The position numbers and the translations under genes are program-made. A model generated the notes under the pieces. The model was not told where the DNA came from. It saw only the letters and a program-made list of their open reading frames with translations, and did not search any database. A stretch of 21,430 nucleotides of DNA from an uncultured Clostridium sp. (GTDB taxonomy: Bacteria > Bacillota > Clostridia > TANB77 > CAG-508), in contig CAJMJN010000025.1 of NCBI GenBank assembly GCA_905213875.1, forward strand, positions 1 to 21,430, written 5' to 3'. Positions 1-7,800 of the stretch are shown one piece after another (position 1 is the stretch's first letter; each line of letters starts with the position of its first letter).

Positions 1-201
1 TTATGCAAGACCATATTTTTTCTTAAATCTATCTGCTCTTCCACCTGCTGTTTCTTGTCTTAGATTTCCTGTCCAGAATGGATGACATTTTGAACATACG
101 TCTACTTTTAAATCTTTTTTTGTTGAACCAACTTCTAGTACATTACCACATGCACATGTAATAGTTGTTTGATTATATTCTGGTTGTATATCTTTTTTCA
201 T
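1..201 (-). CDS. rpmE: 50S ribosomal protein L31 (zinc-binding type)
   Basis: A 66-residue protein matching the whole length of bacterial L31, a late-assembling 50S protein at the intersubunit bridge. Cysteines 16, 18, 36 and 39 form the CxC...CxxC zinc ribbon that marks the C+ form, and the HPFWTG and GGRADRFKKKYG segments are family hallmarks. The stop codon is the first three bases of the window, so the gene is complete. The ATG is preceded by a purine-rich AGAGGTG ribosome site (about 209-216) and by a consensus promoter at 245-273. C+ L31 also serves as a zinc store in bacteria that have a zinc-free paralogue; no such paralogue is visible here. Identification is secure. Confidence 0.96.
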   Translation of the reverse strand: MKKDIQPEYNQTTITCACGNVLEVGSTKKDLKVDVCSKCHPFWTGNLRQETAGGRADRFKKKYGLA

Positions 202-244
202 CTATGTTCACCTCTTTCTCGCTTTTATAACATGACTGTTTTTT

Positions 245-273
245 ATATTATCATATTTTTTTTATTTTTTCAA
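245..273 (-). promoter_or_regulatory. Sigma-A promoter for rpmE
   Basis: On the minus strand, TTGAAA (273-268), a 17-base spacer and TAATAT (250-245). Transcription would start near 238, leaving a short leader before the ribosome site of rpmE. Confidence 0.6.
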
Positions 274-307
274 GCTTTTTAATTAATTTGTTTTTCAAAT
301 TTATTTA

Positions 308-517
308 TTATTTACTTTTTGTTGTTTCATTACTAATACTGTTTGATGTTATGTTATTTTGTGTTGTATTATTTTCTTGATGTTCTTGCATGTAAACTGC
401 TGAATATAACATTTCTTTATTTAATGATAATTTGCTAACAAGTTTACCCATTATATTAAAAACACATGCAACTATCAATATTAGCATTCCAATTTTTTTC
501 CAATATTTTGCAAGCAT
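308..517 (-). CDS. Small single-pass membrane protein, unknown function
   Basis: A 69-residue protein that I do not recognise. Residues about 8-27 (KIGMLILIVACVFNIMGKL) form one hydrophobic segment after a short basic N-terminus; the remaining 40 or so residues are polar and rich in Asn, Thr and Ser, with no conserved motif. By the positive-inside rule the tail should be outside the cell. The gene looks real rather than random because it has an AAGGAG ribosome site (527-532) at good spacing and a near-perfect sigma-A promoter immediately upstream (550-578). It lies between rpmE and the divergent VanW-domain gene. Function unknown; it could be a small envelope or regulatory peptide. Confidence 0.6.
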   Translation of the reverse strand: MLAKYWKKIGMLILIVACVFNIMGKLVSKLSLNKEMLYSAVYMQEHQENNTTQNNITSNSISNETTKSK

Positions 518-549
518 AACACTTTTCTCCTTAAAAAAATTACATATTA

Positions 550-578
550 ATTATACTTTTATTTCTAAAAAAAGTCAA
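550..578 (-). promoter_or_regulatory. Sigma-A promoter for the small membrane protein gene
   Basis: On the minus strand, TTGACT (578-573), a 17-base spacer and TATAAT (555-550), about 18 bases before the AAGGAG ribosome site. One of the best promoters in the window. Confidence 0.7.
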
Positions 579-641
579 CTAAAAACCTAATAAATTATGT
601 TTCTTTTGGTTATATTAAGTTTGATAGTTATTTTATTAATA

Positions 642-680
642 GGTTTATAGGTATTTCCTTTTTATAAAAACCTAAATATA
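642..680 (+). repeat. Leader element, copy 1 (shared with 8677-8708)
   Basis: GGTTTATAGGTAT (642-654) followed, after 9 bases, by ATAAAAACCTAAATATA (664-680) and then the AAGGA ribosome site of the VanW-domain gene. Both blocks recur exactly, with a 2-base gap instead of 9, in front of the Bax-inhibitor-1 gene. GGTTTAT can pair with ATAAA(AA)CC to form a small hairpin just upstream of the ribosome site. The rest of the 541-701 gap holds the promoter of the minus-strand small gene and a further AAAAACCTAA at 581-590. Confidence 0.55.
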
Positions 681-701
681 TATTAAGGATCTGATTTTAT
701 T

Positions 702-1470
702 ATGAAAAATAGATATTGGGTTATTTTAATAATATTTTTAATTGTAATAATAGGTTTAGGCGTTTATTTTTCAATAAAAAATAATACAAATAATCAACAA
801 GCTGAATATGAAGCGAATAAAACTTCTTCAAACAGCCCTAATAATGCATCTGAAAATGATACTACTCAGTCTAATGAAGAAAATAATGAAAAAAATGCTG
901 AACCTAACTCAAACACAGAAAATCCTAATAATCCAGATAACAATACTAACCAAGCTGTTGAAAACTCTCAAAAACAGCCTCAAAGCACTCCGCTTACAAC
1001 AACAGAAGAAGTTGAACTTGCATCATTTTCAACTAAAATTTATTCTTCTGATACTGCTAGGCAAAACAATATTCAAATAACATGTAATACTTTAAATAAC
1101 ACAACTGTAAAAAGTGGTACTTCATTTTCTTTCTGTACTACAGTAGGTAAAGCTACTTCTGCTAGAGGTTACCAAGAAGCTGATGTTTATGATAATGATG
1201 GTAACAAGAAAAAAGGGCTTGGTGGCGGAAACTGTCAAGTTAGCACTACTTTATATAATGCTGTTGCAAAAGTAAATGGTATAAAAGTAACAGAAAGACA
1301 TAATCATAGTAATAGAGTTCCTTATGCTAAATCTGGTAAAGATGCTGCTGTTGCACATCGGAAGTTATGATTTTAAATTTAAAAACAATTTAAGTAATGA
1401 TATAAAAATTAAAGCTTCTACAAATGGAAAAAATGTTAATATTACTATATTAGAGTTAAAAAATTCTTAA
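702..1470 (+). CDS. VanW-domain membrane-anchored protein, split by a +1 frameshift at CGG
   Basis: A VanW-family protein, a domain seen in vancomycin-resistance clusters and in many clostridial envelope proteins; its biochemical role is unsettled. Residues 5-25 are a transmembrane anchor, 28-100 a disordered Asn/Ser/Glu-rich extracellular linker, and the VanW domain starts near 108 (FSTKIYSSD, then SFSFCTTVGKAT, GLGGGNCQVSTTLYNA, RHNHSNRVPY). The zero frame stops at 1368-1370, two codons after a CGG at 1359-1361. Skipping the C continues the domain as HGSYDFKFKNNLSNDIK to TAA at 1468-1470, giving 255 residues and the C-terminal strands expected of the family. Ribosome site AAGGA at 685-689. 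It precedes dacF by 68 bases on the same strand. Domain call is firm; whether it is recoded or a pseudogene is addressed in the findings. Confidence 0.85.
1359..1362 (+). other. CGG-A +1 frameshift site in the VanW-domain gene
   Basis: Codon 220 of the zero frame is CGG, followed by AAG TTA TGA. Reading GGA (1360-1362) instead gives Gly-Ser-Tyr-Asp and restores the family reading frame for 36 codons. No homopolymer is involved. Confidence 0.75.
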
Positions 1471-1483
1471 TTTTATCCCTTCT

Positions 1484-1513
1484 TTGAATATTTATAAATA
1501 TTTTGAATATATT
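1484..1513 (+). promoter_or_regulatory. Candidate promoter for dacF
   Basis: TTGAAT (1484-1489), an 18-base spacer and TATATT (1508-1513), 12 bases before the GGAGGG ribosome site. The spacer region includes the perfect 16-base palindrome AATATTTATAAATATT (1487-1502), which could be an operator or part of a weak terminator for the VanW-domain gene. Confidence 0.4.
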
Positions 1514-1538
1514 TTAATATCAATTGGAGGGATTTTTT

Positions 1539-2778
1539 ATGCGAATATTTAAATTAATTATTAGCTTACTTCTTGTTTTTTCTTTATATACATATTTTTT
1601 ATTTCCATGTTTAGCACAAGATAGTGTGTATGTATGGTCTTCTGGCCAAGAACCTTTAGAAGAAGTTGAATCAGACTTAAATAGCTCTATCCAAGAAAAC
1701 AATAGTCTTAATTTAGAATCTACTTCTGCTATTTTAATTGAACAATCCACTGGTCAAATTTTATATGCACATAATATTCATGAGCAATTACGTCCCGCTT
1801 CTGTTACTAAAGTTATGAGTATATTATTAATAATGGAAGCATTAGATAGTGGTAAAATAAATTTAACTGACCAAGTTCCGTGTAGTGAAAATGCTGCAAG
1901 TATGGGTGGTTCTCAAATTTGGTTAGATCCTAGAGAAACTTTAAGTGTAGATGAAATGTTAAAAGCAATTTGTGTAAATTCTGCAAATGACTGTGTAGTA
2001 GCTATGGCTGAATTTATTGCTGGTTCAGAAGATGCTTTTGTTCAAATGATGAATGATAAAGCAAAAGAACTTGGTATGAATGACACTACTTTTAAAAATT
2101 GTCATGGACTAGATGAAGATGGTCATGTTACATCAAGTTATGATATTTCTTTAATGTCTCGTGAACTACTTTCTAAACACCCAGATATAACCAAGTATAC
2201 CACTATTTGGATGGATACTTTACGTGATCGGAAAGTCACAACTTTCTAACACTAACAAATTAATAAAATATTATAAAGGTGCAACTGGATTAAAAACTGG
2301 CTCAACTGGTTTAGCTTTATATAATTTATCTGCAAGTGCTACAAGAGATAATTTATCTTTAATTGCTGTAATTATGAAGGCTCCTTCTACAAAAGTGAGA
2401 TTTGCAGAAGCTCAAAAGTTACTAGATTATGGTTTTAATTCATTTTCTTTTAAAGAATTAGGGAAAAAAGATGATGTAGTAAAAACTCTAAATGTAAATA
2501 AAGGTATTAAATCTAGTGTAGAAGCGGTTTTAAGTGATAATGTTGGAACATTATTAGAAAAAGGCAAAGATAAAAATATTGAACAAATTGTTGATATTCC
2601 TGATGAAATTTCAGCTCCAGTAACTGCTGGTCAAAAACTTGGTGAAGTTAATTTTTCAGTCAATGGTAATGTTATTGCAAAGGTAGATGTTGTTGCTAAA
2701 AATACTATTGAAAAAACTAATTTATTTACAATTTCTAAAAAAATTTATTATTCTTGGGTAAGTTTACTAAGAATTTAA
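1539..2778 (+). CDS. dacF: D-alanyl-D-alanine carboxypeptidase (DacF/PBP5-type, S11), split by a +1 frameshift at CGG
   Basis: A penicillin-binding serine peptidase that trims the terminal D-Ala of peptidoglycan stem peptides outside the membrane. Signal peptide at residues 1-27 (hydrophobic, LA-QD cleavage). Active-site motifs in order: SxxK as S88-V-T-K91, SAN at 148-150 and KTG at 252-254, then the PBP5 C-terminal beta domain and an amphipathic tail. The zero frame hits CGG at 2229-2231 (codon 231) and stops at 2247-2249, before KTG; skipping the C gives Asp-Gly-Lys-Ser and runs to TAA at 2776-2778, 412 residues, normal for the family. The start is the ATG at 1539 because GGAGGG (1526-1531) sits just before it; the TTG at 1524 would lie upstream of that site. 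DacF-type enzymes act in vegetative and spore cortex wall; which one this is cannot be told. Confidence 0.9.
2229..2232 (+). other. CGG-A +1 frameshift site in dacF
   Basis: Zero-frame codons are GAT CGG AAA GTC ACA ACT TTC TAA. With the C skipped, GGA AAG TCA CAA follows and reads into the conserved SNTNKLI...GLKTGST region. The site sits between SAN and KTG, so the unshifted product lacks one of three essential motifs. Confidence 0.8.
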
Positions 2779-2784
2779 AAAATA

Positions 2785-2976
2785 CAAAAACAGTTGAAAT
2801 ATAAAATTTGAATGAAGTTTCGAATGTGCATGAAGAAATCTTAGAAATTCTTACGTAGTTTTATGGAAAGAGTCCATTTTTAATGGAAGGGTGCCATAAA
2901 ACAAGTTAGAATTTCTTTAATTTCGTAATAAACCGAGAAACGTAATGAAAATCTTATATTTCAACTGTTCTTTTTT
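2785..2976. repeat. Long imperfect palindrome / structured intergenic element
   Basis: A rod-like inverted repeat of about 180 bases fills the gap between the convergent dacF and ytfJ genes. The outer arms are an exact 15-base match, ACAGTTGAAATATAA (2790-2804) with its complement at 2954-2968, continuing imperfectly inward to about 2821/2937. Inner stems are AGAAATTCT (2843-2851) with 2908-2916, GTTTTATGG (2858-2866) with 2894-2902, and TCCATT (2873-2878) with 2882-2887 at the tip. T-runs follow on both strands (TCTTTTTT at 2969-2976; its counterpart from A-runs at 2778-2790), so it can serve as a bidirectional terminator. Its size and nested arms also fit a miniature inverted-repeat element or a structured RNA. 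No reading frame inside. Confidence 0.8.
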
Positions 2977-3007
2977 ATAATTTTAATGCTTTATTGCCGG
3001 ACTTTAT

Positions 3008-3610
3008 TTATTCGTCCTCTAAAGTTTCATCATATTCAAATTCATACATTTCTTCTGAATTTTTAGGTTCTTCTTGTATAATTGTTTTTTCTACAGTTTT
3101 AGGCTCTTTTTCCTTTGTTGTTTGATCCTCATTTTTATTATTTTTTTGTTGTTTTTTTTGCATCTCTTTTATAATCTTTTGAGTTTGTTCTTTTTTAGTT
3201 TGTACACATTTATTCATCATATTATTAGCTTTTTCCATCAAATCTGGCATATAATCTAATAATTTATCTAATGATGAACTGTGATTAACTGGCATTAATT
3301 TTACATTATTAGGTTGAATTACTAAAAATGCTATTGGGTTAATCGTAACACCTGCTCCTGAACCACCTCCAAATGGCAATCTATATTGAATTGCCTCTTC
3401 TTTGTCTTTTTTGGTGTATTCATCCACTGTTTCTCCTTTAAATTCACTGCCACCTGCTGCAAATCCAAATGAAACTTTAGATATTGGTATAATAACTATA
3501 TTGTTAGAAGTTTCAATTGGTTCTCCAATAATAGTATTTACATCTATCATATCTTGAATACTATTCATAGCTGTGACCATAAGCCCTTCTATTGGATGTT
3601 GTTCGCTCAT
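3008..3610 (-). CDS. ytfJ: GerW/YtfJ family sporulation protein
   Basis: A 200-residue protein of the YtfJ/GerW family, whose Bacillus member is needed for normal spore germination. The conserved domain covers residues 1-115: HPIEGLMVTAMNSIQDMIDVNTIIGEPI, then a glycine-rich IPISKVSFGFAAGGSEF, FGGGSGAGVTINPIAFLVI and the VKLMPV strand. Residues 125-200 form a charged Lys/Gln then Glu-rich tail, not conserved in the family. The ATG follows GGAGTG at a good distance. Its first 50 bases overlap the end of the DUF2953 gene, an arrangement common for this pair in Clostridia. It ends near the large palindrome at 2785-2976. Expression would come from the operon promoter at 4764-4792; no sporulation-specific promoter was obvious. 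Confidence 0.92.
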   Translation of the reverse strand: MSEQHPIEGLMVTAMNSIQDMIDVNTIIGEPIETSNNIVIIPISKVSFGFAAGGSEFKGETVDEYTKKDKEEAIQYRLPFGGGSGAGVTINPIAFLVIQPNNVKLMPVNHSSSLDKLLDYMPDLMEKANNMMNKCVQTKKEQTQKIIKEMQKKQQKNNKNEDQTTKEKEPKTVEKTIIQEEPKNSEEMYEFEYDETLEDE

Positions 3611-4193
3611 TTTTCCACTCCTTTCCTCTTCCTTTTATTAAGACATATATTATATTAATAATATGTATCATTTTTATTTCAAATATACATGAAAATACTA
3701 GATTTAATAAATTTTGATTACAATATACTGGTTGAATTATAAATTTTTGTCTTTTAAAATCTACCATATTTTGTCTTAATAAATATGATATTATTATTCC
3801 AATAATTGGTACTAGAAACGATGTTATTATAGCATCTTCTGTTCCTAGCTCTAATCTTAAATTAAAATCTTTTATATTTATTTTTAGCATTTTTGTTATT
3901 TCTAATATCTTTTTATTTATTTCTCTATCTCTTTCTATATCTGTTACATCAATTTCATCGATTCTTTTTTTAACTTTTTGGCGTATTTTATTCCAGCTTT
4001 TTGTTGTTAGTTTTATTTTTATAATTGGTATTTTATTAAATATATATATTGTAATTAAAATGTTATATTTCAGTTTTACTTTTTTAGGAAGCATTGAGTT
4101 ATAATTAAATGTTTCTATCTTAAAATTTATTTTTAGTGATATTATTATATAAACTATAATGATAATCATTATAAAAGCAAAAAGAAAAACCAA
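3561..4193 (-). CDS. DUF2953 membrane protein
   Basis: A 210-residue protein with an N-terminal transmembrane segment (residues 3-19), a basic amphipathic middle (KKVKLKYN...IKIKLTTKSW and a KVKKRIDEID helix), and hydrophobic stretches near residues 128-142 and 173-187 (IGIIISYLL, IIYVLIK). The layout and its place directly before ytfJ match the DUF2953 family of spore formers, whose function is not established. The start is TTG at 4191-4193, chosen because a complete Shine-Dalgarno sequence lies at 4197-4207. The last 50 bases overlap ytfJ in another frame, suggesting translational coupling. It is the middle gene of a three-gene operon. Confidence 0.82.
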   Translation of the reverse strand: MVFLFAFIMIIIIVYIIISLKINFKIETFNYNSMLPKKVKLKYNILITIYIFNKIPIIKIKLTTKSWNKIRQKVKKRIDEIDVTDIERDREINKKILEITKMLKINIKDFNLRLELGTEDAIITSFLVPIIGIIISYLLRQNMVDFKRQKFIIQPVYCNQNLLNLVFSCIFEIKMIHIINIIYVLIKGRGKEWKNERTTSNRRAYGHSYE

Positions 4194-4196
4194 TAT

Positions 4197-4207
4197 ATCA
4201 CCTCCTT
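4197..4207 (-). promoter_or_regulatory. Full-length Shine-Dalgarno site before a TTG start
   Basis: The minus strand reads AAGGAGGTGAT, complementary to the 3' end of 16S rRNA over 11 bases, three bases before the TTG start of the DUF2953 gene. It decides the start, and an unusually long match with a weak start codon may balance translation. Confidence 0.8.
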
Positions 4208-4264
4208 GAGAAGGTTTATATTAGTTTTTCCATTTATTAGAATTTTAAACATTTTTCTATAAAA

Positions 4265-4732
4265 TTATCCAAATATCATTAATGCAAATAATGTTGCAAC
4301 AAATATTTGTGCTCTTGACATTTCTTTTGGAAGAAATTCAAGTTCACCACTATCTTTGTTTTCTACAATTGATATTTCATATGATTTTACATCTTCTTTT
4401 TCAAAATACAAACTAAAATCTTGTGTTCTATTTACATCTGTAGTTTGTATTGGTATATATCTTTTTCCTACTTCATTTCCTCTTTTTGAGTATAAAGCAA
4501 TTTTTACATATTTACCAGTTAAATTATCTTTTCTATCATCATTTATTGTACCTTTAATCTTTCCATTTACAAGTGTTGCTTGTGCTTGTGAGATTTCTAC
4601 TTGTGATGTAGAATCTTTTCTTGTAATGTCTACATAAGATGATTTCAAACTTGCAGAAATAAGCAACTCAGATAATATTGCAAAAATCACAATCCATAAT
4701 ACATATTTTAAAAATGTTTTTAATCTATCCAT
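4265..4732 (-). CDS. Two-TM protein with extracytoplasmic beta-rich domain, unknown function
   Basis: A 155-residue protein that I do not recognise. Residues 9-28 (YVLWIVIFAILSELLISASL) are a membrane anchor; residues 30-135 look like a secreted beta-sandwich (LVNGKIKGTINDD, GKYVKIALYSKRGNEVG, TQDFSLYFEKEDVKSYEISIVE), loosely like FxLYD-type domains; residues 141-155 (AQIFVATLFALMIFG) are a second hydrophobic stretch ending at the C-terminus. ATG follows an AAAGGATGG ribosome site, and a near-consensus promoter lies 30-60 bases upstream. It leads the operon with the DUF2953 and ytfJ genes, spaced 71 bases from the next start, so a link to the envelope or sporulation is possible, but by position only. 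Confidence 0.75.
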   Translation of the reverse strand: MDRLKTFLKYVLWIVIFAILSELLISASLKSSYVDITRKDSTSQVEISQAQATLVNGKIKGTINDDRKDNLTGKYVKIALYSKRGNEVGKRYIPIQTTDVNRTQDFSLYFEKEDVKSYEISIVENKDSGELEFLPKEMSRAQIFVATLFALMIFG

Positions 4733-4763
4733 ATTTTTTCCATCCTTTTAATTCAATAACCTT

Positions 4764-4792
4764 ATTATACCAAAGATATAGTGTTTTTTCAA
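4764..4792 (-). promoter_or_regulatory. Sigma-A promoter of the three-gene ytfJ operon
   Basis: On the minus strand, TTGAAA (4792-4787), a 17-base spacer and TATAAT (4769-4764), about 30 bases before the first start codon. Confidence 0.7.
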
Positions 4793-4840
4793 TACTTTTA
4801 GCTTATAGATTTTATGTTACTTGTTTTTATATAAATTTAT

Positions 4841-7800
4841 CTAACCTATTTTTACCTCTTTTTCTAAATAAACAGAATAAATATATTTTTCATCAACTTT
4901 TCTTTTAAATACCTTTTCTAATGCTTTTTCATATAATCCTAGTTGACTTTTATATTTTTCTATTAATTTATTTTCTTCGCCTTTTTCTACATAATCTGTT
5001 TTATAATCAATTAATTTTAGTTTTCCATCTTTACTTATATAATACAAATCAATTATACCTTGTACTAATATATTTTCATCAGTATTTTCATTATAAATTT
5101 CTTTGGCTGGTATATTTATATAAAATGGTTTCTCCCTTTGTATTTCTTTAGCTTCTTTTAGTTCTTTCCATATTTCAGATTTTGTAAACGTCAAAATTTT
5201 GTTGATATTAATATTTTCAGCCTCTTTTTGTGTGATAATTTTTTTAGCTTTTAAATCTTCTATTAAATTTTGTACCTTAGCAAAATCATATTCTTCCTTT
5301 TCATTTAACCTTTGTAAACACATATGTATTAAAGTACCTTTTTTAGCTGATGTTATTTTTTCTTCTTTACTATCATTTAAAAATTTAGGTTTGGCAAATT
5401 CTGTTACAATATTTATATCTTCTTTTTGGTCATTAGCTTGATTTTCTTTGCTTTTTATCGATAATTCTTTTAATGCTGTTACAGATGTTTTTGTTGGGAT
5501 GACTGTATTTATTAGATATGGGTATTCATAATTTAGTATATTTTCTATGTTCTCCATTGATTTTGAAGTTTCAACATCATTTTTTAGATTTTCTTCTATC
5601 TTTTTAATTACGTCTACTTCTTCTTTTTTATCTTGTTTTACATATTCTAATATTTCTTGTTTTTTATGAATATGTAATTCCATTATATCTTTTATATTGT
5701 CTTTTTCATATAAATATACTAATAATATCCAATCTAAATATTTTTTATATTGTTTTACTAAAATTGGGTTTATTTTATTTTTATCTTTTTTGTACATTTC
5801 TGTTTGTTCTATAAGTTTTGATATATTTTTTTCATAATCTTTATTAATACCTGTTATAAATAATTTTTCCTTTGCTCTTGTTAATGCTACATATAAAATC
5901 CTCATTTCTTCTGATAAAGTTTCTAAAAATATTTTATTTTTAATTGCACTTTTTGTTAATGTATCATATTGGACTTGTTTATCATAATCTATATACTTAG
6001 CGCCTATTCCCACTTCTTGATGTAATAAGACATCTTGGTTTAAGTCTGTCAAATTAAATTGTTTATTTGTACTTGATAAAAATACTACTGGAAATTCTAG
6101 TCCTTTACTTTTGTGAATACTCATAATTCTAACTACATCATCATTTTCACCAATTATCTTTGCAGCACCCATATCTCCACTAGATGTTTTTAATTTATCT
6201 ATAAAATTTATAAAACTGTATAACCCTTTATAATTGCTAGTTTCATATTGTTTAGCTTTTTGAAATAACATTTTTAAATTTGCTTGTCTTAGTAATCCAT
6301 TTGGCATTAAACCAACATAATTATAATAACCTGTATCACTATAAATTTTCCAAATAAGTTCATCTAAAGATAGATATTCTTGTTCTTTTCTCCAAGTATT
6401 TAAATTATTTATAAATCTTTTTATTTTATTCTTTAGTTCTTCATTAACATCTATTATGGCTTTTTCTAAGCATGTGTAGAAATTGTCATTTTTATCTGAT
6501 AATCTAATTTGTATCAAATCATTATCTGTAAATTTTCCTATATAAGAACGTAATACTGTTACAAGCGGAATATCTTGCATTGGGTTATCTATTATTTTTA
6601 ATAATGACATTATTGTTTGGATTTCTATACTATCCAAATATTCCTGTGAACTATCTGCAAATGTTGGTATTTCAAGATTTATTAGTTCTTGTTCATACAT
6701 TGGTGCTAAACTTGATGTTGATCTTAATAAAATAACAATATCTTTATAAGTTATATTTCTATAATTTTCTATTTTTTTATCCCATACTTTAAATTCACTA
6801 TTAATTAATTCTTTTATCTTATTTGCAACAAATTTTGCTTCTAATTCTGAGTCTTCTACTCTTTCTTCTGTTTCCACCATCTCATCATTTTCATTATTAC
6901 TTTCAAAATTTTGAACATCAAGTTCAGCATTTTCTTCTGTTGCTAAATCTATTATATGTATTTCTGTGTTCATATTCTGATTTTCTAGTTCACTGTAATT
7001 AGTGCCTAAATTCAAGTACTCTTCTTCTCTATAGTCTATATCGCCTAAATTATTGCTCATAATATTTTGGAATATTAAATTCGTAAAGTCTAATATATTT
7101 TTTCTACTTCTAAAATTTTTAAATAACTGTATTTTTAAATCTTCGTCTTTTTCTTTTTTATCCTTTATTTTGTATGTATTATATTTACTTATAAATAATT
7201 CTGGCATTGCTTGTCTAAATTTATAAATACTTTGTTTTACATCTCCAACCATAAATACATTTTTTCCATTTGATACCGAATTTAGTATATATTCTTGTAC
7301 TAAGTTGCTGTCTTGATATTCATCTATTGCTATTTCTTCAAATTTTTCTTGATATTTTTTAGCAATATCTGTAGGCTTAACTTTTCCATCTTCTTCTTTT
7401 AATAATATTTGAAGTGCAAAATGTTCAACATCATGGAAATCAACTATATTTTTTTCTCTTTTTCTTTTAGAAAATTCTTGTTCAAATTCAAATACTAAAT
7501 TCTTTAGTTTAGAAAGTGTAGAATACATATCAAATATATCTTCATTTGCTTGTTTTGAATTACATATCAATATTTTGTTTAATACTTTTTGTACTTTTTT
7601 CTTTACATTGTCTCTTACTTGTTTTGCTTCATCTTTTAATGGCAAATGTGATGCTTGTCTTGGCCATGTAGTAAAAGGTAAGATTTGATTTATTTCATAG
7701 GCTTTATCCCAATTATCAAGGTTGTTTTTTAATCCTGTTAATTTATCAATGTCATCTCTTATTGTTAGCCAAAATTTACTTAGTTCTGGCTCTACTGATA

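Noticed and set aside
541..701. A riboswitch in the leader before the VanW-domain gene.
   Set aside because: Only a short hairpin and the shared two-block element are visible; no known aptamer core and no terminator/antiterminator pair.
1520..1538. TTG at 1524 as the start of dacF.
   Set aside because: It lies before the GGAGGG ribosome site; ATG at 1539 starts directly at the signal peptide.
1355..2235. The strings ATCGGAAG (VanW-domain gene) and GATCGGAA (dacF) at the frameshifts resemble the start of a common Illumina adapter, hinting at assembly artefact.
   Set aside because: The third site (peroxiredoxin, CCACGGAGA) does not share the string, and at all sites family sequence runs on directly on both sides with only one extra base. 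Adapter read-in would break or replace sequence, not add one base.
2224..2243. A small hairpin GTGA/TCAC around the dacF CGG as a frameshift-stimulating structure.
   Set aside because: Only four pairs, with the site in the loop, and nothing similar at the other two sites. No shared upstream Shine-Dalgarno-like stimulator was seen either.
1351..2250. Ordinary pseudogenes or homopolymer sequencing errors as the cause of the three frameshifts.
   Set aside because: None of the sites is a homopolymer, downstream frames are intact for 36, 182 and 181 codons, and all share zero-frame CGG followed by A. It cannot be wholly excluded without reads, but it is the weaker account.
2523..2530. Other CGG trinucleotides, such as GAAGCGGTT in dacF, as further frameshift sites.
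   Set aside because: They straddle codons (GCG-GTT here) and the protein reads through without change of frame.
3561..3610. A frameshift or fusion between the DUF2953 gene and ytfJ because they overlap by 50 bases.
   Set aside because: Both products look complete, ytfJ has its own ribosome site, and overlap of this pair is usual in Clostridia.
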